From: Mimachlamys varia
Lineage: Eukaryota > Mollusca > Bivalvia > Pectinida > Pectinidae
DNA: 64,000 bases
Direction of reading: 5' to 3'
Assembly (NCBI GenBank): GCA_947623455.1
Contig: OX392529.1
Span: 61,213,186 to 61,277,185 of the forward strand
In this document: one piece after another, positions 1-15,284 of the stretch
Layout: every line of letters begins with the position of its first letter
How positions within the stretch are numbered: position 1 is the first letter of the stretch
The notes under the pieces: model-generated
What the model saw: the letters and a program-made list of their open reading frames with translations, nothing else
Told to the model about the DNA's origin: nothing
Databases searched by the model: none
Position numbers and translations under genes: made by a program

Positions 1-3000
1 GACAAGGAGGGAATCCCCATACCATGCTGAAACAGGGGTGGAAACATCACTCAATTAACTGTTCACGAGACATCAGGGTAGACAAGGAGGGAATCCCCAT
101 ACCATGCTGAAACAGGGGTGGAAACATCACTCAATTAACTGTTCACGAGACATCAGGATAGACAAGGAGGGAATCCCCATACCATGCTGAAACAGGGGTG
201 GAAACATCACTCAATTAACTGTTCACCAGACACCAGGATAGACAAGGAGGGAATCCCCATACCATGCTGAAACAGGGGTGGAAACATCACTCAATTAACT
301 GTTCACCAGACACCAGGATAGACAAGGAGGGAATCCCCATACCATGCTGAAACAGGGGTGGAAACATCACTCAATTAACTGTTCACCAGACATCAGGATA
401 GACAAGGAGGGAATCCCCATACCATGCTGAAACAGGGGTGGAAACATCACTCAATTAACTGTTCACCAGACATCAGGATGGACAAGGAGGGAATCCCCAT
501 ACCATGCTGAAACAGGGGTGGAAACATCACTCAATTAACTGTTCACCAGACACCAGGATAGACAAGGAGGGAATCCCCATACCATGCTGAAACAGGGGTG
601 GAAACATCACTCAATTAACTGTTCACCAGGCACCAGGATAGACAAGGAGGGAATCCCCATACCATGCTGAAACAGGGATGGAAACATCACTCAATTAACT
701 GTTCACCAGACACCAGGATAGACAAGGAGGGAATCCCCATACCATGCTGAAACAGGGGTGGAAACATCACTCAATTAACTGTTCACCAGACACCAGGATA
801 GACAAGGAGGGAATCCCCATACCATGCTGAAACAGGGGTGGAAACATCACTCAATTAACTGTTCACCAGACATCAGGATAGACATGGAGGGAATCCCCAT
901 ACCATGCTGAAACAGGGGTGGAAACATCACTCAATTAACTGTTCACCAGACATCAGGGTAGACAAGGAGGGAATCCCCATACCATGCTGAAACAGGGGTG
1001 GAAACATCACTCAATTAACTGTTCACCAGACATCAGGGTAGACAAGGAGGGAATCCCCATACCATGCTGAAACAGGGGTGGAAACATCACTCAATTAACT
1101 GTTCACCAGACATCAGGATAGACAAGGAGGGAATCCCCATACCATGCTGAAACAGGGGTGGAAACATCACTCAATTAACTGTTCACCAGACATCAGGATA
1201 GACAAGGAGGGAATCCCCATACCATGCTGAAACAGGGGTGGAAACATCACTCAATTAACTGTTCACCAGACATCAGGATAGACAAGGAGGGAATCCCCAT
1301 ACCATGCTGAAACAGGGGTGGAAACATCACTCAATTAACTGTTCACCAGACATCAGGGTAGACAAGGGGGGAATCCCCATACCATGCTGAAACAGGGGTG
1401 GAAACATCACTCAATTAACTGTTCACGAGACATCAGGATAGACAAGGAGGGAATCCCCATACCATGCTGAAACAGGGGTGGAAACATCACTCAATTAACT
1501 GTTCACCAGACACCAGGATAGACAAGGAGGGAATCCCCATACCATGCTGAAACAGGGGTGGAAACATCACTCAATTAACTGTTCACCAGACACCAGGATA
1601 GACAAGGAGGGAATCCCCATACCATGCTGAAACAGGGGTGGAAACATCACTCAATTAACTGTTCACCAGACATCAGGATAGACAAGGAGGGAATCCCCAT
1701 ACCATGCTGAAACAGGGGTGGAAACATCACTCAATTAACTGTTCACCAGACATCAGGATGGACAAGGAGGGAATCCCCATACCATGCTGAAACAGGGGTG
1801 GAAACATCACTCAATTAACTGTTCACCAGACACCAGGATAGACAAGGAGGGAATCCCCATACCATGCTGAAACAGGGGTGGAAACATCACTCAATTAACT
1901 GTTCACCAGGCACCAGGATAGACAAGGAGGGAATCCCCATACCATGCTGAAACAGGGATGGAAACATCACTCAATTAACTGTTCACCAGACACCAGGATA
2001 GACAAGGAGGGAATCCCCATACCATGCTGAAACAGGGGTGGAAACATCACTCAATTAACTGTTCACCAGACACCAGGATAGACAAGGAGGGAATCCCCAT
2101 ACCATGCTGAAACAGGGGTGGAAACATCACTCAATTAACTGTTCACCAGACATCAGGATAGACATGGAGGGAATCCCCATACCATGCTGAAACAGGGGTG
2201 GAAACATCACTCAATTAACTGTTCACCAGACATCAGGGTAGACAAGGAGGGAATCCCCATACCATGCTGAAACAGGGGTGGAAACATCACTCAATTAACT
2301 GTTCACCAGACATCAGGGTAGACAAGGAGGGAATCCCCATACCATGCTGAAACAGGGGTGGAAACATCACTCAATTAACTGTTCACCAGACATCAGGATA
2401 GACAAGGAGGGAATCCCCATACCATGCTGAAACAGGGGTGGAAACATCACTCAATTAACTGTTCACCAGACATCAGGATAGACAAGGAGGGAATCCCCAT
2501 ACCATGCTGAAACAGGGGTGGAAACATCACTCAATTAACTGTTCACCAGACATCAGGATAGACAAGGAGGGAATCCCCATACCATGCTGAAACAGGGGTG
2601 GAAACATCACTCAATTAACTGTTCACCAGACATCAGGGTAGACAAGGGGGGAATCCCCATACCATGCTGAAACAGGGGTGGAAACATCACTCAATTAACT
2701 GTTCACCAGACACCAGGATAGACAAGGAGGGAATCCCCATACCATGCTGAAACAGGGGTGGAAACATCACTCAATTAACTGTTCACCAGACATCAGGATA
2801 GACAAGGAGGGAATCCCCATACCATGCTGAAACAGGGGTGGAAACATCACTCAATTAACTGTTCACCAGACATCAGGATAGACATGGAGGGAATCCCCAT
2901 ACCATGCTGAAACAGGGGTGGAAACATCACTCAATTAACTGTTCACCAGACACCAGGATAGACAAGGAGGGAATCCCCATACCATGCTGAAACAGGGGTG

Positions 3001-6000
3001 GAAACATCACTCAATTAACTGTTCACCAGGCATCAGGATAGACAAGGAGGGAATCCCCATACCATGCTGAAACAGGGATGGAAACATCACTCAATTAACT
3101 GTTCACCAGACACCAGGATAGACAAGGAGGGAATCCCCATACCATGCTGAAACAGGGGTGGAAACATCACTCAATTAACTGTTCACCAGACATCAGGGTA
3201 GACAAGGAGGGAATCCCCATACCATGCTGAAACAGGGGTGGAAACATCACTCAATTAACTGTTCACCAGACACCAGGATAGACAAGGAGGGAATCCCCAT
3301 ACCATGCTGAAACAGGGGTGGAAACATCACTCAATTAACTGTTCACCAGACATCAGGGTAGACAAGGGGGGAATCCCCATACCATGCTGAAACAGGGGTG
3401 GAAACATCACTCAATTAACTGTTCACCAGACATCAGGATAGACAAGGAGGGAATCCCCATACCATGCTGAAACAGGGGTGGAAACATCACTCAATTAACT
3501 GTTCACCAGACATCAGGGTAGACAAGGGGGGAATCCCCATACCATGCTGAAACAGGGGTGGAAACATCACTCAATTAACTGTTCACGAGACATCAGGATA
3601 GACAAGGAGGGAATCCCCATACCATGCTGAAACAGGGGTGGAAACATCACTCAATTAACTGTTCACCAGACACCAGGATAGACAAGGAGGGAATCCCCAT
3701 ACCATGCTGAAACAGGGGTGGAAACATCACTCAATTAACTGTTCACCAGACACCAGGATAGACAAGGAGGGAATCCCCATACCATGCTGAAACAGGGGTG
3801 GAAACATCACTCAATTAACTGTTCACCAGACATCAGGATAGACAAGGAGGGAATCCCCATACCATGCTGAAACAGGGGTGGAAACATCACTCAATTAACT
3901 GTTCACCAGACATCAGGATGGACAAGGAGGGAATCCCCATACCATGCTGAAACAGGGGTGGAAACATCACTCAATTAACTGTTCACCAGACACCAGGATA
4001 GACAAGGAGGGAATCCCCATACCATGCTGAAACAGGGGTGGAAACATCACTCAATTAACTGTTCACCAGGCACCAGGATAGACAAGGAGGGAATCCCCAT
4101 ACCATGCTGAAACAGGGATGGAAACATCACTCAATTAACTGTTCACCAGACACCAGGATAGACAAGGAGGGAATCCCCATACCATGCTGAAACAGGGGTG
4201 GAAACATCACTCAATTAACTGTTCACCAGACACCAGGATAGACAAGGAGGGAATCCCCATACCATGCTGAAACAGGGGTGGAAACATCACTCAATTAACT
4301 GTTCACCAGACATCAGGATAGACATGGAGGGAATCCCCATACCATGCTGAAACAGGGGTGGAAACATCACTCAATTAACTGTTCACCAGACATCAGGGTA
4401 GACAAGGAGGGAATCCCCATACCATGCTGAAACAGGGGTGGAAACATCACTCAATTAACTGTTCACCAGACATCAGGGTAGACAAGGAGGGAATCCCCAT
4501 ACCATGCTGAAACAGGGGTGGAAACATCACTCAATTAACTGTTCACCAGACATCAGGGTAGACAAGGAGGGAATCCCCATACCATGCTGAAACAGGGGTG
4601 GAAACATCACTCAATTAACTGTTCACCAGACATCAGGATAGACAAGGAGGGAATCCCCATACCATGCTGAAACAGGGGTGGAAACATCACTCAATTAACT
4701 GTTCACCAGACATCAGGATAGACAAGGAGGGAATCCCCATACCATGCTGAAACAGGGGTGGAAACATCACTCAATTAACTGTTCACCAGACATCAGGATA
4801 GACAAGGAGGGAATCCCCATACCATGCTGAAACAGGGGTGGAAACATCACTCAATTAACTGTTCACCAGACATCAGGGTAGACAAGGGGGGAATCCCCAT
4901 ACCATGCTGAAACAGGGGTGGAAACATCACTCAATTAACTGTTCACCAGACACCAGGATAGACAAGGAGGGAATCCCCATACCATGCTGAAACAGGGGTG
5001 GAAACATCACTCAATTAACTGTTCACCAGACATCAGGATAGACAAGGAGGGAATCCCCATACCATGCTGAAACAGGGGTGGAAACATCACTCAATTAACT
5101 GTTCACCAGACATCAGGATAGACATGGAGGGAATCCCCATACCATGCTGAAACAGGGGTGGAAACATCACTCAATTAACTGTTCACCAGACACCAGGATA
5201 GACAAGGAGGGAATCCCCATACCATGCTGAAACAGGGGTGGAAACATCACTCAATTAACTGTTCACCAGGCATCAGGATAGACAAGGAGGGAATCCCCAT
5301 ACCATGCTGAAACAGGGATGGAAACATCACTCAATTAACTGTTCACCAGACACCAGGATAGACAAGGAGGGAATCCCCATACCATGCTGAAACAGGGGTG
5401 GAAACATCACTCAATTAACTGTTCACCAGACATCAGGGTAGACAAGGAGGGAATCCCCATACCATGCTGAAACAGGGGTGGAAACATCACTCAATTAACT
5501 GTTCACCAGACACCAGGATAGACAAGGAGGGAATCCCCATACCATGCTGAAACAGGGGTGGAAACATCACTCAATTAACTGTTCACCAGACATCAGGGTA
5601 GACAAGGGGGGAATCCCCATACCATGCTGAAACAGGGGTGGAAACATCACTCAATTAACTGTTCACCAGACACCAGGATAGACAAGGGGGGAATCCCCAT
5701 ACCATGCTGAAACAGGGGTGGAAACATCACTCAATTAACTGTTCACCAGACACCAGGATGGACAAGGAGGGAATCCCCATACCATGCTGAAACAGGGGTG
5801 GAAACATCACTCAATTAACTGTTCACCAGACACCAGGATGGACAAGGAGGGAATCCCCATACCATGCTGAAACAGGGGTGGAAACATCACTCAATTAACT
5901 GTTCACCAGACACCAGGATAGACAAGGAGGGAATCCCCATACCATGCTGAAACAGGGGTGGAAACATCACTCAATTAACTGTTCACCAGACATCAGGGTA

Positions 6001-9000
6001 GACAAGGGGGGAATCCCCATACCATGCTGAAACAGGGGTGGAAACATCACTCAATTAACTGTTCACCAGACACCAGGATAGACAAGGAGGGAATCCCCAT
6101 ACCATGCTGAAACAGGGGTGGAAACATCACTCAATTAACTGTTCACCAGACATCAGGATAGACAAGGAGGGAATCCCCATACCATGCTGAAACAGGGGTG
6201 GAAACATCACTCAATTAACTGTTCACCAGACATCAGGATAGACATGGAGGGAATCCCCATACCATGCTGAAACAGGGGTGGAAACATCACTCAATTAACT
6301 GTTCACCAGACATCAGGATAGACAAGGAGGGAATCCCCATACCATGCTGAAACAGGGGTGGAAACATCACTCAATTAACTGTTCACCAGACATCAGGATA
6401 GACAAGGAGGGAATCCCCATACCATGCTGAAACAGGGGTGGAAACATCACTCAATTAACTGTTCACCAGACATCAGGATAGACAAGGAGGGAATCCCCAT
6501 ACCATGCTGAAACAGGGGTGGAAACATCACTCAATTAACTGTTCACCAGACATCAGGATAGACAAGGAGGGAATCCCCATACCATGCTGAAACAGGGGTG
6601 GAAACATCACTCAATTAACTGTTCACCAGACATCAGGATAGACATGGAGGGAATCCCCATACCATGCTGAAACAGGGGTGGAAACATCACTCAATTAACT
6701 GTTCACCAGACATCAGGGTAGACAAGGAGGGAATCCCCATACCATGCTGAAACAGGGGTGGAAACATCACTCAATTAACTGTTCACCAGACATCAGGATA
6801 GACAAGGCGGGAATCCCCATACCATGCTGAAACAGGGGTGGAAACATCACTCAATTAACTGTTCACCAGACATCAGGATAGACATGGAGGGAATCCCCAT
6901 ACCATGCTGAAACAGGGGTGGAAACATCACTCAATTAACTGTTCACCAGACATCAGGATAGACAAGGAGGGAATCCCCATACCATGCTGAAACAGGGGTG
7001 GAAACATCACTCAATTAACTGTTCACCAGACATCAGGATAGACATGGAGGGAATCCCCATACCATGCTGAAACAGGGGTGGAAACATCACTCAATTAACT
7101 GTTCACCAGACATCAGGATAGACATGGAGGGAATCACCATACCATGCTGAAACAGGGGTGGAAACATCACTCAATTAACTGTTCACCAGACATCAGGATA
7201 GACATGGAGGGAATCCCCATACCATGCTGAAACAGGGGTGGAAACATCACTCAATTAACTGTTCACCAGACATCAGGATAGACATGGAGGGAATCCCCAT
7301 ACCATGCTGAAACAGGGGTGGAAACATCATTCAATTAACTGTTCACCAGACATCAGGATAGACAAGGAGGGAATCCCCATACCATGCTGAAACAGGGGTG
7401 GAAACATCACTCAATTAACTGTTCACCAGACATCAGGATAGACATGGAGGGAATCCCCATACCATGCTGAAACAGGGGTGGAAACATCATTCAATTAACT
7501 GTTCACCAGACATCAGGATAGACAAGGAGGGAATCCCCATACCATGCTGAAACAGGGGTGGAAACATCACTCAATTAACTGTTCACCAGACATCAGGATA
7601 GACATGGAGGGAATCCCCATACCATGCTGAAACAGGGGTGGAAACATCACTCAATTAACTGTTCACCAGACATCAGGATAGACAAGGAGGGAATCCCCAT
7701 ACCATGCTGAAACAGGGGTGGAAACATCACTCAATTAACTGTTCACCAGACATCAGGATAGACAAGGAGGGAATCCCCATAACATGCTGAAACAGGGGTG
7801 GAAACATCACTCAATTAACTGTTCACCAGACATCAGGATAGACAAGGAGGGAATCCCCATACCATGCTGAAACAGGGGTGGAAACATCACTCAATTAACT
7901 GTTCACCAGACATCAGGATAGACATGGAGGGAATCCCCATACCATGCTGAAACAGGGGTGGAAACATCACTCAATTAACTGTTCACCAGACATCAGGATA
8001 GACAAGGAGGGAATCCCCATACCATGCTGAAACAGGGGTGGAAACATCACTCAATTAACTGTTCACCAGACATCAGGATAGACATGGAGGGAATCCCCAT
8101 ACCATGCTGAAACAGGGGTGGAAACATCACTCAATTAACTGTTCACCAGACATCAGGATAGACAAGGAGGGAATCACCATACCATGCTGAAACAGGGGTG
8201 GAAACATCACTCAATTAACTGTTCACCAGACATCAGGATAGACATGGAGGGAATCCCCATACCATGCTGAAACAGGGGTGGAAACATCACTCAATTAACT
8301 GTTCACCAGACATCAGGATAGACATGGAGGGAATCCCCATACCATGCTGAAACAGGGGTGGAAACATCATTCAATTAACTGTTCACCAGACATCAGGATA
8401 GACAAGGAGGGAATCCCCATACCATGCTGAAACAGGGGTGGAAACATCACTCAATTAACTGTTCACCAGACATCAGGATAGACATGGAGGGAATCCCCAT
8501 ACCATGCTGAAACAGGGGTGGAAACATCATTCAATTAACTGTTCACCAGACATCAGGATAGACAAGGAGGGAATCCCCATACCATGCTGAAACAGGGGTG
8601 GAAACATCACTCAATTAACTGTTCACCAGACATCAGGATAGACATGGAGGGAATCCCCATACCATGCTGAAACAGGGGTGGAAACATCATTCAATTAACT
8701 GTTCACCAGACATCAGGATAGACAAGGAGGGAATCCCCATACCATGCTGAAACAGGGGTGGAAACATCACTCAATTAACTGTTCACCAGACATCAGGATA
8801 GACAAGGAGGGAATCCCCATACCATGCTGAAACAGGGGTGGAAACATCACTCAATTAACTGTTCACCAGACATCAGGATAGACATGGAGGGAATCCCCAT
8901 ACCATGCTGAAACAGGGGTGGAAACATCACTCAATTAACTGTTCACCAGACATCAGGATAGACATGGAGGGAATCCCCATACCATGCTGAAACAGGGGTG

Positions 9001-12000
9001 GAAACATCATTCAATTAACTGTTCACCAGACATCAGGATAGACAAGGAGGGAATCCCCATACCATGCTGAAACAGGGGTGGAAACATCACTCAATTAACT
9101 GTTCACCAGACATCAGGATAGACATGGAGGGAATCCCCATACCATGCTGAAACAGGGGTGGAAACATCATTCAATTAACTGTTCACCAGACATCAGGATA
9201 GACAAGGAGGGAATCCCCATACCATGCTGAAACAGGGGTGGAAACATCACTCAATTAACTGTTCACCAGACATCAGGATAGACATGGAGGGAATCCCCAT
9301 ACCATGCTGAAACAGGGGTGGAAACATCACTCAATTAACTGTTCACCAGACATCAGGATAGACATGGAGGGAATCCCCATACCATGCTGAAACAGGGGTG
9401 GAAACATCATTCAATTAACTGTTCACCAGGCATCAGGATAGACATGGAGGGAATCCCCATACCATGCTGAAACAGGGGTGGAAACATCATTCAATTAACT
9501 GTTCACCAGACATCAGGATAGACATGGAGGGAATCCCCATACCATGCTGAAACAGGGGTGGAAACATCACTCAATTAACTGTTCACCAGACATCAGGATG
9601 GACAAGGAGGGAATCCCCATACCATGCTGAAACAGGGGTGGAAACATCACTCAATTAACTGTTCACCAGACATCAGGATAGACAAGGAGGGAATCCCCAT
9701 ACCATGCTGAAACAGGGGTGGAAACATCACTCAATTAACTGTTCACCAGACATCAGGATAGACAAGGAGGGAATCCCCATACCATGCTGAAACAGGGGTG
9801 GAAACATCACTCAATTAACTGTTCACCAGACATCAGGATAGACAAGGAGGGAATCCCCATACCATGCTGAAACAGGGGTGGAAACATCACTCAATTAACT
9901 GTTCACCAGACATCAGGATAGACATGGAGGGAATCCCCATACCATGCTGAAACAGGGGTGGAAACATCACTCAATTAACTGTTCACCAGACATCAGGATA
10001 GACATGGAGGGAATCCCCATACCATGCTGAAACAGGGGTGGAAACATCATTCAATTAACTGTTCACCAGACATCAGGATAGACATGGAGGGAATCCCCAT
10101 ACCATGCTGAAACAGGGGTGGAAACATCACTCAATTAACTGTTCACCAGACATCAGGATAGACATGGAGGGAATCCCCATACCATGCTGAAACAGGGGTG
10201 GAAACATCATTCAATTAACTGTTCACCAGACATCAGGATAGACATGGAGGGAATCCCCATACCATGCTGAAACAGGGGTGGAAACATCACTCAATTAACT
10301 GTTCACCAGACATCAGGATAGACATGGAGGGAATCCCCATACCATGCTGAAACAGGGGTGGAAACATCACTCAATTAACTGTTCACAAGGCATCAGGATA
10401 GACATGGAGGGAATCCCCATACCATGCTGAAACAGGGGTGGAAACATCATTCAATTAACTGTTCACCAGACATCAGGATAGACATGGAGGGAATCCCCAT
10501 ACCATGCTGAAACAGGGGTGGAAACATCACTCAATTAACTGTTCACCAGACATCAGGATGGACATGGAGGGAATCCCCATACCATGCTGAAACAGGGGTG
10601 GAAACATCACTCAATTAACTGTTCACCAGACATCAGGATAGACAAGGAGGGAATCCCCATACCATGCTGAAACAGGGGTGGAAACATCACTCAATTAACT
10701 GTTCACCAGACATCAGGATAGACATGGAGGGAATCCCCATACCATGCTGAAACAGGGGTGGAAACATCACTCAAGTAACTGTTCACCAGACATCAGGGTA
10801 GACAAGGAGGGAATCCCCATACCATGCTGGAACAGGGGTGGAAACATCACTCAATTAACTGTTCACCAGACATCAGGATGGACAAGGAAGGAATCCCCAT
10901 ACCATGCTGAAACAGGGGTGGAAACATCACTCAATTAACTGTTCACCAGACATCAGGATAGACAAGGAGGGAATCCCCATACCATGCTGAAACAGGGGTG
11001 GAAACATCACTCAATTAACTGTTCACCAGACATCAGGATAGACAAGGAGGGAATCCCCATACCATGCTGAAACAGGGGTGGAAACATCATTCAATTAACT
11101 GTTCACCAGACACCAGGATGGACAAGGAAGGAATCCCCATACCATGCTGAAACAGGGGTGGAAACATCACTCAATTAACTGTTCACCAGACATCAGGATA
11201 GACAAGGAGGGAATCCCCATACCATGCTGAAACAGGGGTGGAAACATCACTCAATTAACTGTTCACCAGACATCAGGATAGACAAGGAGGGAATCCCCAT
11301 ACCATGCTGAAACAGGGGTGGAAACATCACTCAATTAACTGTTCACCAGACATCAGGATAGACAAGGAGGGAATCCCCATACCATGCTGAAACAGGGGTG
11401 GAAACATCACTCAATTAACTGTTCACCAGACATCAGGATAGACAAGGAGGGAATCCCCATACCATGCTGAAACAGGGGTGGAAACATCACTCAATTAACT
11501 GTTCACCAGACATCAGGATGGACAAGGAGGGAATCCCCATACCATGCTGAAACAGGGGTGGAAACATCACTCAATTAACTGTTCACCAGACATCAGGATG
11601 GACAAGGAGGGAATCCCCATACCATGCTGAAACAGGGGTGGAAACATCACTCAATTAACTGTTCACCAGACATCAGGATAGACAAGGAGGGAATCCCCAT
11701 ACCATGCTGAAACAGGGGTGGAAACATCACTCAATTAACTGTTCACCAGACATCAGGGTAGACAAGGAGGGAATCCCCATACCATGCTGAAACAGGGGTG
11801 GAAACATCACTCAATTAACTGTTCACCAGACATCAGGATAGACATGGAGGGAATCCCCATACCATGCTGAAACAGGGGTGGAAACATCACTCAATTAACT
11901 GTTCACCAGACATCAGGATAGACAAGGAGGGAATCCCCATACCATGCTGAAACAGGGGTGGAAACATCACTCAATTAACTGTTCACCAGACATCAGGATA

Positions 12001-14641
12001 GACATGGAGGGAATCCCCACACCATGCTGAAACAGGGGTGGAAACATCACTCAATTAACTGTTCACCAGACACCAGTATAGACAAGGAGGGAATCCCCAC
12101 ACCATGCTGAAACAGGGGTGGAAACATCACTCAATTAACTGTTCACCAGACACCAGGATAGACAAGGAGGGAATCCCCTTACCATGCTGAAACAGGGGTG
12201 GAAACATCACTCAATTAACTGTTCACCAGACATCAGGATAGACATGGAGGGAATCCCCATACCATGCTGAAACAGGGGTGGAAACATCACTCAATTAACT
12301 GTTCACCAGACATCAGGATAGACAAGGAGGGAATCCCCATACCATGCTGAAACAGGGGTGGAAACATCACTCAATTAACTGTTCACCAGACATCAGGATG
12401 GACAAGGAAGGAATCCCCATACCATGCTGAAACAGGGGTGGAAACATCACTCAATTAACTGTTCACCAGACATCAGGATAGACAAGGAGGGAATCCCCAT
12501 ACCATGCTGAAACAGGGGTGGAAACATCACTCAATTAACTGTTCACCAGACATCAGGATAGACAAGGAGGGAATCCCCATACCATGCTGAAACAGGGGTG
12601 GAAACATCATTCAATTAACTGTTCACCAGACACCAGGATGGACAAGGAAGGAATCCCCATACCATGCTGAAACAGGGGTGGAAACATCACTCAATTAACT
12701 GTTCACCAGACATCAGGATAGACAAGGAGGGAATCCCCATACCATGCTGAAACAGGGGTGGAAACATCACTCAATTAACTGTTCACCAGACATCAGGATA
12801 GACAAGGAGGGAATCCCCATACCATGCTGAAACAGGGGTGGAAACATCACTCAATTAACTGTTCACCAGACATCAGGATAGACAAGGAGGGAATCCCCAT
12901 ACCATGCTGAAACAGGGGTGGAAACATCACTCAATTAACTGTTCACCAGACATCAGGATAGACAAGGAGGGAATCCCCATACCATGCTGAAACAGGGGTG
13001 GAAACATCACTCAATTAACTGTTCACCAGACATCAGGATGGACAAGGAGGGAATCCCCATACCATGCTGAAACAGGGGTGGAAACATCACTCAATTAACT
13101 GTTCACCAGACATCAGGATGGACAAGGAGGGAATCCCCATACCATGCTGAAACAGGGGTGGAAACATCACTCAATTAACTGTTCACCAGACATCAGGATA
13201 GACAAGGAGGGAATCCCCATACCATGCTGAAACAGGGGTGGAAACATCACTCAATTAACTGTTCACCAGACATCAGGGTAGACAAGGAGGGAATCCCCAT
13301 ACCATGCTGAAACAGGGGTGGAAACATCACTCAATTAACTGTTCACCAGACATCAGGATAGACATGGAGGGAATCCCCATACCATGCTGAAACAGGGGTG
13401 GAAACATCATTCAATTAACTGTTCACCAGACATCAGGATAGACAAGGAGGGAATCCCCATACCATGCTGAAACAGGGGTGGAAACATCACTCAATTAACT
13501 GTTCACCAGACATCAGGATAGACATGGAGGGAATCCCCACACCATGCTGAAACAGGGGTGGAAACATCATTCAATTAACTGTTCACCAGACATCAGGATA
13601 GACATGGAGGGAATCCCCACACCATGCTGAAACAGGGGTGGAAACATCACTCAATTAACTGTTCACCAGACACCAGGATAGACAAGGAGGGAATCCCCAC
13701 ACCATGCTGAAACAGGGGTGGAAACATCACTCAATTAACTGTTCACCAGACACCAGGATAGACAAGGAGGGAATCCCCTTACCATGCTGAAACAGGGGTG
13801 GAAACATCACTCAATTAACTGTTCACCAGACATCAGGATAGACATGGAGGGAATCCCCATACCATGCTGAAACAGGGGTGGAAACATCACTCAAGTAACT
13901 GTTCACCAGACATCAGGGTAGACAAGGAGGGAATCCCCATACCATGCTGGAACAGGGGTGGAAACATCACTCAATTAACTGTTCACCAGACATCAGGATG
14001 GACAAGGAGGGAATCCCCATACCATGCTGAAATAGGGGTTGAAACATCATTCAATTAACTGTTCACCAGACATCAGGATAGACAAGGGGGGAATCCCCAT
14101 ACCATGCTGAAACAGGGGTGGAAACATCATTCAATTAACTGTTCACCAGACATCAGGATAGACAAGGGGGGAACCCCCATACCATGCTGAAACAGGGGTG
14201 GAAACATCATTCAATTAACTGTTCACCAGACATCAGGATAGACAAGGAGGGAATCCCCATACCATGCTGAAACAGGGGTGGAAACATCACTCAATTAACT
14301 GTTCACCAGACATCAGGATAGACAAGGAGGGAATCCCCATACCATGCTGAAACAGGCGTGGAAACATCACTCAATTAACTGTTCACCAGACATCAGGATG
14401 GACAAGGAAGGAATCCCCATACCATGCTGAAACAGGGGTGGAAACATCACTCAATTAACTGTTCACCAGACATCAGGATAGACAAGGAAGGAATCCCCAT
14501 ACCATGCTGAAACAGGGGTGGAAACATCACTCAATTAACTGTTCACCAGACATCAGGATAGACAAGGAAGGAATCCCCATACCTTGCTGAAACAGGGGTG
14601 GAAACATCACCATCATTTAATTAACTGTTCACGAGACACCA
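1..14641. repeat. 80-bp satellite array (about 183 copies, continues past left edge)
   Basis: Head-to-tail 80-bp units run without interruption from base 1 to about 14,641, with only a few percent divergence between copies. Each unit begins GACAAGGAGGGAATCCCC and ends near CACCAGACATCAGGATA. The last unit carries a small insertion and then breaks into unique DNA near 14,642. Diagnostic variants (CACGAGA, CACCAGG, GACATGGAGG, GACAAGGGGG, AACAGGGATG, CAAGTAACT) recur in blocks, showing higher-order duplication. Units with GACATGGAGG and CATCATTC dominate about 6.2-10.7 kb. Small open frames at 10,744 and 13,864 come from units that lost a stop codon and are not credible genes. I do not recognise the family. 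Confidence 0.98.
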
Positions 14642-15284
14642 GTAGATTTTATCAGAACCTAAATAAAATAAGAATTTCCATGACCTCAATCACTTAACAA
14701 GGCTGTTAGCTATTCCCGACAGTATCTAAACAAGAAATTAAAATGTTACTTCTAACTGGTGACTACAGTGGTGGCCATTTTGGATTTCTAATGGATTAAA
14801 GAATTATACATGCATGGATAATGACCAAACAACTGTAATTCCAAATGCATTTGTTTTTTGGTATAAAGTATAAATTAACATTGACCCTCTCAAAATAGCC
14901 ATAAAGTGAAAATATCAAGTAAATACAACTCGCAAGATATCCGAAATCATCGTTTAAGCACTTATATATATAAGTACAGATGAGAGATTTAATGCCTGCA
15001 TGACATTGGGCGGTAAAATTCCTGTGATAGTTCATCTATCTAGTTTTACTTTGCTATTAGTTATTATGTAGCAGATAACCCACTGGCAATATGCCGAAGG
15101 GGGCTATCAGTAGACTGAATATTTTAAATTATGAAAACAATATTTTGGGGTGTGCAGGCTATACCATGGAGCAGGCAATACACAAGATTTTATGGTAAAA
15201 TCTGTATTGAATACCCTTGGACTGACAACATTGAGTTGGCCCTGACCGGTAAAGGACTAAGGGAGATATAAAAGTTCATTGCCT
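14642..15284. other. Unique AT-rich intergenic DNA
   Basis: Unique AT-rich sequence between the satellite and the TIR element. I see no convincing gene, splice-site pair or RNA gene. A 79-residue minus-strand open frame here has no recognisable motif and is probably chance. Confidence 0.5.

Noticed and set aside
1..14641. Regular repeats resembling a CRISPR array
   Set aside because: Units are contiguous 80-bp tandem copies with no unique spacers and the context is eukaryotic.
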